From a bacterium (lineage in GTDB: Bacteria > Vulcanimicrobiota > Vulcanimicrobiia > Vulcanimicrobiales > Vulcanimicrobiaceae), in NCBI GenBank assembly GCA_021832345.1, contig JAKBKY010000003.1:62001-126000 (forward strand): DNA of 64,000 nucleotides, given 5' to 3'. The translations under genes and the position numbers were made by a program. Numbering within the stretch: position 1 is the stretch's first letter; the number at the start of each line of letters is the position of its first letter. Below, one piece after another: positions 1 through 6,629 of this stretch. Under the pieces are notes generated by a model. The model saw nothing but the letters and a program-made list of their open reading frames with translations. It made no database searches and was not told the DNA's origin.

Positions 1-72
1 CGCAACCAGGTTCAGTTCTTCCAGTTCGCTGTACGGAAGCATCAGAAAATCGCGCAGCTCGGTGGTCATCAT
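1..72 (-). CDS. Partial CDS, N-terminal 24 codons only, function unknown
   Basis: The reading frame enters from the left edge, so only the first 24 residues are visible (MMTTELRDFLMLPYSELEEL and four more). I chose the ATG at 72 because an AGGAG lies at 83-87 on the minus strand, about 10 nt upstream. A closer ATG at 79 is in another frame and only 3 nt from the same Shine-Dalgarno. The visible part is acidic and probably helical. Too little is present to name a family. Confidence 0.6.
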   Translation of the reverse strand, partial: MMTTELRDFLMLPYSELEELNLVA

Positions 73-168
73 CGGTCATCTACTCCTTTACCGGACAAGG
101 AACGGGGTTTCCCCGACGCTTACACAAGAGGCCGCCCTCGCCTTTGTCCATCCGCTTAAACCGCAACG

Positions 169-474
169 TTACCACCCGGCAACCTCGGCGGCAAAGGCCG
201 TCTGCGCCGCAGCCGCGCTCGCACCGCCCGCTCTGGCCGCTTCGCTCAGATCCCGTAAGCGCCCGACGGCCTCATCGCTGGGCGATCTGCCCGACAAAGC
301 GAGGCGCAGGGCACAGATGGCGAGATCAGGCGTGCGAGCCCCGAGTACGCGCATGCCCTCAAGGAAAGGGCGCGCCTCCGGTGGAGGCGCCGACCAAGCG
401 AGCAACTCGGCGACGACCTCGACCTTCTCCGGCGAGCCGTGCAGCAGATAGGAGTCGATGGCGGCGAGATTCAT
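169..474 (-). CDS. Small alpha-helical hypothetical protein
   Basis: An open frame of about 101 residues, rich in Ala and Leu with helix-like periodicity and no predicted signal peptide or membrane segment. The frame stays open up to 519, but the ATG at 474 has a GAGG five bases upstream and is the better start. It is transcribed in the same direction as the partial gene at the left edge and divergently from the DUF167 gene. I do not recognise a family. Because the region is GC-rich, long chance frames occur on both strands, so this is only a moderate call. Confidence 0.45.
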   Translation of the reverse strand: MNLAAIDSYLLHGSPEKVEVVAELLAWSAPPPEARPFLEGMRVLGARTPDLAICALRLALSGRSPSDEAVGRLRDLSEAARAGGASAAAAQTAFAAEVAGW

Positions 475-562
475 GCCGGCCTCGTTCGCCACGCAGGCGA
501 CGGCGCTCTGCCGCGCCACCCGCTAGGCGGGGCTCACGCAGAGCGGCTAGAAGAGTCTCGCG

Positions 563-838
563 ATGGCACGGCTCGTGCTCCGCGTCAAGCCCGGTTCCAA
601 ACGACCCGGGTTCGCCCGTGAAGGCGAAGGCTACGTGCTGCGCGTGGCCGAGCGCGCCGTTGACGGCGCCGCCAACGCCGCCTGCATACAGGCCCTGGCC
701 GCGATCTTCCACATCGCCCCGTCGCGCGTGACACTCCTGCACGGTGCCCACTCTCGCACCAAGCAGTTCGCCATCGACGGCTTCGACGCCGCGATGCTGG
801 ATCGGCACGTGCGTAGCGTGAGCGCGCACCGCCCGTGA
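563..838 (+). CDS. DUF167 / YggU family protein
   Basis: A 91-residue protein matching the DUF167 (YggU, UPF0235) pattern. It has a strand containing LRVKPGSKR near residues 5-13, the YVLRVAERAVDGAANAA block near residues 24-40, and a late basic HSRTKQFAIDG segment near residues 63-73. Family members are about 90-110 residues, so this is full length. The biochemical role of the family is not established. The ATG at 563 is preceded by a weak purine-rich AGAAG. It stands alone on the plus strand, with an 84-base gap to the next gene. Confidence 0.85.
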   Translation: MARLVLRVKPGSKRPGFAREGEGYVLRVAERAVDGAANAACIQALAAIFHIAPSRVTLLHGAHSRTKQFAIDGFDAAMLDRHVRSVSAHRP

Positions 839-922
839 GCGCGCACCGCCGACGATGAACGCTCGGTTAAAATCGCCTGAACCACCCCCCGATTGCGCGC
901 GTTCCTCTGCTAGAATCGCCTT

Positions 923-1387
923 ATGAGATATGCGGCGCCGGTTCTCGCAATCTGTGTGTTTGGGTTGAGCCTGGCTGCCTGCAGCTCCGGCCAAGGGTCC
1001 AATCCCTCTTCCGTGCCGTGTAGCGTACCGGCCGGCACGCAAGTGCAGTTGCTCTATCCCATTCCGAGCGCAACGGCGGTGCCCGACTCCCCACAGCAGA
1101 TCGTCATCGGAGCATCATCGGCACTCCCTGTCAACGGCAACTCCGCGTGGGACGTGGTCCTCGATTCAAACACGCAAACGGTCTTCGGGAATGCGTTTGC
1201 CACGATCAGCGCATCGCAGGTGCCGCAGCCAAGCGCCACGCCGTCCTTCCCCAATGCCGTCTACCAAAGCAGCACGTTGCCGGGACCGTTGAGCGCGATG
1301 ACCGCCTACACCGTCTATCTCAACGACTCGAACAGTTTCTGCGTCCCGGCACCGATGCCGGGTGGAAACACCTTCACGACGCAATAA
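923..1387 (+). CDS. Putative secreted lipoprotein, unknown function
   Basis: A 154-residue protein with a type II signal peptide: short basic start, hydrophobic core and lipobox LAAC with the acceptor Cys near residue 20. The mature part is rich in Ser, Pro and Ala, with alternating short beta-like stretches and a repeated VPxPSATPS-like texture. This suggests a beta-sandwich (Ig-like) extracytoplasmic domain, which is an inference. Two further Cys residues (one just after the lipobox region, one near the C-terminus) could form a disulfide. No family is recognised. Confidence 0.75.
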   Translation: MRYAAPVLAICVFGLSLAACSSGQGSNPSSVPCSVPAGTQVQLLYPIPSATAVPDSPQQIVIGASSALPVNGNSAWDVVLDSNTQTVFGNAFATISASQVPQPSATPSFPNAVYQSSTLPGPLSAMTAYTVYLNDSNSFCVPAPMPGGNTFTTQ

Positions 1388-1426
1388 CCGAGCAGGCTCG
1401 TCGGCCCACCGCGCGAAGTTTGCCCC

Positions 1427-1996
1427 ATGCAACGTCGTGTGAGCGCGAGTTTGGTGGCCCTATGGCTCGTATGCATGGCAGCCCTACCAGCCGGCGCGCA
1501 GATGCGTACGCGATCACTTGGCCTCGACCCATGCACGGTGGTCGCGGTAGAGATGCTCGGTAGCGTCGATTCGAAGACGGCACAACCCGGCGACTTCTTT
1601 CGCTTCCAGACGATCAACGCCGTGACCGTGCGCACGCATATTGCGATTCCGGCACGAACGATGGGCTACGGCATCGTCGTCATCGCATCGCCGGCGGCCC
1701 GCGCCGGTCGCCCCGGGACGCTCTTGCTCGAACCGCGCTACCTCGTTCTGCCGAACGGTCGCAAGCTCGGGGTGGTACTCGATCACTCGGCCAGCGGCCT
1801 CTACCGCAGCGGGCCGACCGGCGACGCACCTGGGTACCTCGGCGTTATACCGCTGCCTGCTCTCGACGCGGCCGTCAACATCTTCAACCTGTTCCACAAC
1901 GGGAAGAACATCGATATCCCCCGCGGCACGGTCTTCGCAATCTTTCCCAGCGACGATCCTTCGGTTGAGCGCTGTCAAGCACACCCCGCGTACTAG
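1427..1996 (+). CDS. Secreted protein with signal peptide, unknown function
   Basis: A 189-residue protein with a clear Sec signal peptide (MQRRVSASLVALWLVCMAAL, probable cleavage after AGA near residue 24). The mature part is beta-rich, with two Cys residues (near 36 and 184) that may pair. The segment LLLEPRYLVLPNGRKLGVVLDHSAS resembles a barrel or sandwich strand pair. The gene starts 39 bases after the preceding lipoprotein gene on the same strand, so they may be co-transcribed. I do not recognise the family. Confidence 0.75.
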   Translation: MQRRVSASLVALWLVCMAALPAGAQMRTRSLGLDPCTVVAVEMLGSVDSKTAQPGDFFRFQTINAVTVRTHIAIPARTMGYGIVVIASPAARAGRPGTLLLEPRYLVLPNGRKLGVVLDHSASGLYRSGPTGDAPGYLGVIPLPALDAAVNIFNLFHNGKNIDIPRGTVFAIFPSDDPSVERCQAHPAY

Positions 1997-2002
1997 CAGG
2001 TC

Positions 2003-2050
2003 GCGGGAAAAGGCCCGCACCAGCCTTCTTTCGCAGCCTGTTTAGCAGGC
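2003..2050. terminator. Tandem short hairpins between convergent genes
   Basis: Two short perfect stems lie in the 56-base gap between convergent genes: GCGGG/CCCGC (2003-2018) and GCCTG/CAGGC with loop TTTAG (2036-2050). No long T run follows on either strand, so a bidirectional terminator is only plausible. Confidence 0.35.
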
Positions 2051-2052
2051 AT

Positions 2053-2871
2053 TCAACCAGCCTTGGGAGACTCAATCGTGTTGCGGATGAACGTGGCTGC
2101 GAGGTTGAGGGTTTCAGGGAAGCGATCCAGGTGCGGGGCATGGCCGCAGCGACCGGCGAGGAATCGATCTGCATCCAACGCCGCCGCGATCGCTTCGATC
2201 TGAGCGAGCGTTCCGTATTCGTCGTCGACACCCTGAATGAGAAGTGCCGGCGCCGCGATCGTTGCCGACGATGAAAGAATGTTCCATGAGCGAAACGCAG
2301 CGCTTAACCAGACGTCATTCCATCCGTAGAACGTAGCGTCGACGTCGGCATGATACTTGGCCAGACGCGCACGGAGATCGCCGCTCTCGAATGCGACCTT
2401 GGCCGCGGCGATGCTGCGCACCGAGCGCTCTTCCACAAAGACGTGAGGCGCCTCCAGGATCAGCCCCCGTGGTGAAGCGATCTCTCCTGCGTAAAGGAGC
2501 GCGATCGATGCCCCGTCGCTATGACCCACCAGGATTGCATCGCGCGAAGAGATGCCGTACGCCGCCAACAACTCCGGCAACACGACGCACGCTTCGTGGT
2601 GCATATACTCCACGCTGCGCCCTTGGCCTAACACCTCGGAGAAGCCGTTCCCATACCGCGAATAGACGATGCCGCCGCACCCGGTGGACGCACATAGCGC
2701 ACGGGGGAACCTCTTCCACATCGCAATCGACCCCAATCCTTCGTGGAGAAAGATCAAGGTCGGCATCTGCGGCTCTCCGGCCGCGATGCGCTCGACTTCC
2801 AGCATCCGTCCCGCGATCGTAGCCTGCTCCACGCCGGCTGCTACACAACTTGCCGTATCAGACCGAGCCAT
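2053..2871 (-). CDS. Alpha/beta-fold hydrolase
   Basis: A 272-residue protein with the alpha/beta hydrolase layout: oxyanion-hole segment FLHEGLGS (residues 41-48), nucleophile elbow GHSDG with Ser118, an acid-bearing QGVDDEYG segment near 215-222, and a GHAPHLD catalytic His near 245. The HEGLGS form, instead of HGxG, occurs in a subgroup of small-molecule hydrolases sometimes placed near aromatic-acid genes; the substrate cannot be read from sequence. The ATG at 2871 lies 30 bases inside the end of the upstream glycosyltransferase gene. A GTG at codon 14, just after that stop, is an alternative start. It is probably the last gene of the permease-glycosyltransferase-hydrolase operon. Confidence 0.85.
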   Translation of the reverse strand: MARSDTASCVAAGVEQATIAGRMLEVERIAAGEPQMPTLIFLHEGLGSIAMWKRFPRALCASTGCGGIVYSRYGNGFSEVLGQGRSVEYMHHEACVVLPELLAAYGISSRDAILVGHSDGASIALLYAGEIASPRGLILEAPHVFVEERSVRSIAAAKVAFESGDLRARLAKYHADVDATFYGWNDVWLSAAFRSWNILSSSATIAAPALLIQGVDDEYGTLAQIEAIAAALDADRFLAGRCGHAPHLDRFPETLNLAATFIRNTIESPKAG

Positions 2872-3794
2872 GCTTCACGCTCGCGTTCGGGAGCGACCAG
2901 CGGCTGCAAGCTGCGAACCTGTTCGCGCAAGCGCCGGGCAAAAGACGGTTGAGTAGCATATCGCCTCATCAGAGCGGCCAACCCTCGCGTATCTGCGAGT
3001 TGGAAGTAGCCGGCATACTCCTTGCCCAGAAGCCCCACATTGCCGGAGATACGACTAGCCAGGACCGGCGTCCCGCACGCGATGGCCTCGCAGACGACAT
3101 TTGCCCCACCCTCCATTCGCGAAGAGATGACCAACGCGTCGCTAGAGGCTATCCGCTGGAGCGCCTGCTTCGCCGAGAGCTCCCCGAGAAACTCGTAGCG
3201 GGCATCGGCTGCGGCGATCCGCCGGGCTGCCACCGCGTAGCGCTCGTCGAGTACGCCCCCGATCTGCACCACGCGAACGTCGAGATCTCTTGCAATATGC
3301 CGCAAGGCGTAGGCAGCGCGCAACGGGTCCTTTTCTCGGCGCAGATGTCCCACCACGCAGAACGAGACGGCTTCCGGAGCGTGCCGCGGGCGGCGCGCGT
3401 ACGGCGGCGCTGCCGATTGGACGATCGAGACGCACTTGCTGCGCAGTGCCTTAGGGACGAATCTGATCGCATCGGGTTGCAGACTCACAATGGTGCGCGC
3501 GGATGCCAAAGCGCGCAGAGCGAGAGCGCTCTTTGGAAGATCACGATAGAGATCGGTTCCCGAGAGCACGACGACGAGCGGGCGATCGGGATAGGCACGT
3601 GCGTAGCGCAGCGCGCTGCGGCCGCTTCGACGCGCGTGGATCGCGATGAGCGCATCGTAAGGGCGACCGTCGTACTCGGCCGCGATTTGGACCTGCCAGC
3701 CGGCGGACGCAAAGAAATCTGCGTAACGCCGCGCCGTCACCGCGTTGCCTAACCGCGATCGGCGCGGCGCGGGCGAAATGATGCCGACGTTCAA
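2841..3794 (-). CDS. Glycosyltransferase, GT4-like
   Basis: A 317-residue protein with the C-terminal domain of GT-B retaining glycosyltransferases. It shows FCVVGHLRREKDPLRAAYALR (start of the donor-binding domain), SSRMEGGANVVCEAIACGTPV (the E-x7-E type nucleotide-sugar motif) and a final helix. The N-terminal half is short but contains the usual NVGIISPAPRRSRLGNAVTA start. I place the start at a TTG (3794) whose second and third bases overlap the permease stop (TTGA), because the long in-frame extension upstream has a shadow-like composition inside the permease gene. It is likely translationally coupled to the permease. Donor and acceptor are unknown. Confidence 0.8.
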   Translation of the reverse strand: MNVGIISPAPRRSRLGNAVTARRYADFFASAGWQVQIAAEYDGRPYDALIAIHARRSGRSALRYARAYPDRPLVVVLSGTDLYRDLPKSALALRALASARTIVSLQPDAIRFVPKALRSKCVSIVQSAAPPYARRPRHAPEAVSFCVVGHLRREKDPLRAAYALRHIARDLDVRVVQIGGVLDERYAVAARRIAAADARYEFLGELSAKQALQRIASSDALVISSRMEGGANVVCEAIACGTPVLASRISGNVGLLGKEYAGYFQLADTRGLAALMRRYATQPSFARRLREQVRSLQPLVAPEREREAWLGLIRQVV

Positions 3795-4903
3795 CGCAGC
3801 ACCAGAGCGCTGCCGATGAGCGCAGGATCGGCTAAACCGATGAGCCCGGCGACGATCCCCATGCCGACGACAGCCAACATCACGGCGAGCAGGATGCGTC
3901 CAGGGAACGCACTGCGCACGATCCAGAGGGTAGGCAAGCTGATCGCGGGCAATGTGATGAGGAGCGTGAGAGCCGGCCCGGTCGCTAAGCCATACTTGAG
4001 CAGCGTTTGGATGATGGGAACCTCTCCGGCCGTTGGAATCACAAAGAGCGTTCCGATGACGGCGACGCCGATGATCGTAAGCAGATTGCCGCCGCCAAGG
4101 GTGAGGTTCGGGCTGAAGAGCCAGACGCGTGCCGCACCCAGAAGCAACACGACGAGAATATAGCCTGGCAGAATCGTGTACGTCTCCCACCACAGAACGC
4201 GCAGGAACTCGACGACCAGACCGAGCGGTGAACGTTTCGGGTCTTCAACGGCCGCCGCGCTGGGTGTAAAGCTCATCGGTTCGTCGCTCATGCGATTGGC
4301 AATCCAAGCAAACCCAAAGACGAGGATCGCGCCAAGGATGAGTCGGACGACCGCAAACTGCCATGACAGGACGAACCATATGAAGAGCAGCGTCGCGGGA
4401 TTCAAAACAGGATTTGCCAAGAGGAACGCCATCGCGGCGCCGATCGAAGACTGCTGCTTACGGAGGCCCACTGCCAGTGGACCGGTGCAGCAGGTTCACA
4501 TCATGCCGGCAAGCGCCAGCGTCCCCGCAATCGCCGCTGAACCCATCGTCGGCCTGCCGAGCAGACGCCCTACCCAACGCCTCGGCACAAAAACCTGGAT
4601 CACCGCGCCGAGAAGGAGCGCCAGAACGACGGCCTCCCACACCGCACTGTAGTAGGCCATTGCATACTGCCAAGCGGCCTGCCAACCCGCCGTGGCGGGT
4701 GCGGCTGCGGTACCCGAGACGATCGACGGGCCGATCGAGTGGTGCGCCGCCGCCAGGAATACCTTCGCATAGTACGGCGACCACTTCACGATGAAGAACC
4801 CGACGATCGCCAGGGCAACCAGGGCGAAGCCGATAAGCAGGCGCCACAACCGGAGACGCGGTGGCGGGACGGTCTGTTCGCAGGAAGACGACACGCGCTC
4901 CAT
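3791..4903 (-). CDS. COG0701/DUF318-type permease, candidate selenoprotein (UGA at codon 136)
   Basis: Read through a single in-frame TGA (4496-4498), this is one 370-residue membrane protein, the usual size for DUF318/ArsP-YraQ-like permeases. Residues 1-135 hold a first hydrophobic helix (RLLIGFALVALAIVGFFIV) and the FVPRRWVGRLLGRPTMGSAA block. After the TGA come TCCTGPLAVGLRKQQSSIGA, then LLANPVLNPATL and several more helices. In relatives as I remember them, the junction reads Met-Met-Cys-x-Cys-Cys, so the TGA takes the place of the first Cys of a metal- or thiol-reactive motif. A SECIS-like hairpin follows. Family members export organoarsenicals or related thiophilic compounds; the substrate here is unknown. 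The start may be ATG 4903 or, with better spacing from AAAGGA, GTG 4894. If TGA is not recoded, the gene is split and inactive. Confidence 0.75.
4451..4495 (-). promoter_or_regulatory. Candidate bacterial SECIS element downstream of the in-frame UGA
   Basis: Counting from the base after the TGA, bases 13-20 (GGTCCACT) pair perfectly with bases 24-31 (AGTGGGCC, one U-G wobble), closing a GGC loop at bases 21-23. Below it, bases 3-8 (CTGCTG) pair perfectly with bases 40-45 (CAGCAG). Bacterial SECIS elements need an apical loop with G in the first two positions, roughly 16-37 nt after the UGA, on a stable stem. This hairpin meets those rules while encoding the conserved protein motif. Confidence 0.65.
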
Positions 4904-5082
4904 TCCTTTCGACGGTCGAGCACATCGCTCTCGGTGTTTCGCTTTTCTGCACCCGGTTGTGCGCTCCCCGGTGGGTTTGGCAGCCCCGGCGTCCGCCGCT
5001 ACGCCTCGTGGGAACCGGGACGATCTCGTCGCATGGCAGCGCCCGAGGCCTGAGACGAGATCGTGGGTAAACAACGCAGACC

Positions 5083-6078
5083 ATGCACAACCAACGCATC
5101 GTCCTAGCCCGCCGCCCCGTCGGCGAGCCGACCCCGCAGGACTTCCGCCTCGAAACGGTCGAAACGCCGGCACCGGCGCGCGGCGAGGTGCTCGTCCGCA
5201 CACAGTTCCTCTCGCTTGATCCCTACATGCGCGGCCGCATGAACACGACGAAATCCTATGCGCCGCCGGTCGAGCTCGGCGACATCATGGTGGGCGGCAC
5301 CGTGGGCGAGATCGTGGAGTCAAACGACGGTGGTTTTTCGCCGGGCGATATCGTGCTCGCCAACGGCGGATGGCAGCAGTACACGGTGTGCAACGCTCGC
5401 GAACTGCGCAAGCTCGACCCACGGCGCTTCCCGCCGACGTATGCCCTCGGCGTCCTGGGGATGCCCGGCCAGACCGCCTACTGCGCGTTGCTCGATATCG
5501 GAGCGCCCAAGCGCGGCGAAACGCTGGTGGTCTCGGCTGCATCGGGAGCAGTCGGCTCGGTGGCCGGGCAGATCGGGAAGATCTTCGGCTGCCGGGTGAT
5601 CGGCATTGCCGGCACGGACGACAAATGCACGTACGTCGTGCAGGAACTGGGGTTCGATGCGAGCATCAACCGCCGCACGCAAGATCTCGATGAGGCACTC
5701 GCCGACACCTGTCCCGACGGCATCGACATCTACTACGATAACACCGCCGGCGCAATTCTTGAAGCCGTGCTTCGGCGTATCAACCTTGGGGCTCGCATTC
5801 CGCTCGTCGGACTGATCGAACACTATAACGCGACGCAGGCTCCGCATGGCCCCTTCCTTGCCCCGCTCCTGACGCAGCGCGCAAAGATCGAAGGCTTCCT
5901 CGTGACCGACCACGCGGCCCACGTCGCACGGTTCCTGGGCGACATGCACGATTGGCTGGCCAAAGGCCAGGTACGCTACCGCGAAGATATCGTCGATGGG
6001 CTAGAGAACGCCCCGCGCGCATTCATCGGTCTGCTGCGCGGAGAGAACTTCGGCAAGCTCCTGGTCCGCGTCGGCTGA
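5083..6078 (+). CDS. NADP-dependent oxidoreductase, zinc-free MDR family (CurA/LTB4DH-like)
   Basis: A 331-residue medium-chain dehydrogenase/reductase. The N-terminal catalytic domain has the SLDPYMRGRM motif (near residues 44-53) typical of leukotriene B4 12-hydroxydehydrogenase/CurA/YncB-type enone reductases. The Rossmann domain has SAASGAVGSVAGQIGKIFGC (near 150-170). No catalytic or structural zinc Cys cluster is seen. These enzymes reduce alpha,beta-unsaturated ketones or aldehydes with NADPH. It is monocistronic and divergent from the permease operon, with a 179-base gap that presumably holds both promoters. Confidence 0.9.
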   Translation: MHNQRIVLARRPVGEPTPQDFRLETVETPAPARGEVLVRTQFLSLDPYMRGRMNTTKSYAPPVELGDIMVGGTVGEIVESNDGGFSPGDIVLANGGWQQYTVCNARELRKLDPRRFPPTYALGVLGMPGQTAYCALLDIGAPKRGETLVVSAASGAVGSVAGQIGKIFGCRVIGIAGTDDKCTYVVQELGFDASINRRTQDLDEALADTCPDGIDIYYDNTAGAILEAVLRRINLGARIPLVGLIEHYNATQAPHGPFLAPLLTQRAKIEGFLVTDHAAHVARFLGDMHDWLAKGQVRYREDIVDGLENAPRAFIGLLRGENFGKLLVRVG

Positions 6079-6092
6079 CCCGTGCGATTGCC

Positions 6093-6530
6093 CTACAACG
6101 CGGGCATGACGCGTAAGCCGCTGATCTTGCCGTTGGGCTCAACGACAAAGAGATAGTCCAGCGCCTGACCCGAGCTAAACGTGAGCTTGTAAACGTAGTA
6201 GGTCGAGGTGCCGTGCCTCCCGGATCGAATCTGCCGGAACGTCGTCGGAGCACCGAGCGGCTTGATCTGGGCCGACACCTTTGCAACCAGTGCATGCGTG
6301 AGCCCTGCGTTCATGGGCCCGGTCAGATGAGCGCGGTTGGGCACGTGCCCCTGCTGTAGGGCGAGAAACCAGGCTTTCGCGCGCGCCGCCACTGAAGCGT
6401 CCGGCTGTGCCGAGCTGCGCGCTGCTTGGGTTGCCCCGGTACCGGCTGTCGGTGAGGGGGTCGGCACCGCCGCAACGGCCGTTAGCGTAAAGACCACGCC
6501 GAATATGAGGGCAAGAAAAGTATTCTTCAT
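6093..6530 (-). CDS. Small secreted protein, unknown function
   Basis: A 145-residue protein with a signal peptide (MKNTFLALIFGVVFTLTAVA), a low-complexity Pro/Thr/Ala linker (residues 22-50), and one compact domain of two or three helices followed by strands (STYYVYKLTFSSGQALDYLFVVEPNGKI). The fold order recalls NTF2-like or DUF3887-like extracellular domains, but this is only a resemblance. The frame extends upstream to 6866, but that part is antisense to hyuA and has no signal-peptide logic. It converges with the oxidoreductase gene, 14 bases apart. Confidence 0.7.
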   Translation of the reverse strand: MKNTFLALIFGVVFTLTAVAAVPTPSPTAGTGATQAARSSAQPDASVAARAKAWFLALQQGHVPNRAHLTGPMNAGLTHALVAKVSAQIKPLGAPTTFRQIRSGRHGTSTYYVYKLTFSSGQALDYLFVVEPNGKISGLRVMPAL

Positions 6531-6629
6531 CAGGATGTACAGAGTTCTACGCGCTGGGCGCTCGGCCTTGGAACCGGCATGGACGCTGCCGACAGTCCTT
6601 TTCCACCCGGCGGTGAATCCTGGTGCGTG

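Noticed and set aside
359-1042. Long minus-strand ORF of 227 codons over the DUF167 and lipoprotein genes
   Set aside because: High Arg/Ala/Gly shadow composition, opposite to two plausible plus-strand genes.
2841-4193. 450-residue glycosyltransferase with long N-terminal extension
   Set aside because: The first 133 residues are Arg/His-rich shadow sequence lying antisense or out of frame inside the permease; the GT-B fold begins at NVGIIS.
4496-5203. Two separate ORFs in the permease locus, i.e. a frameshifted pseudogene
   Set aside because: Both halves are in the same frame and only one TGA separates them; protein-family continuity and a SECIS-like hairpin favour recoding. A true nonsense mutation cannot be excluded.
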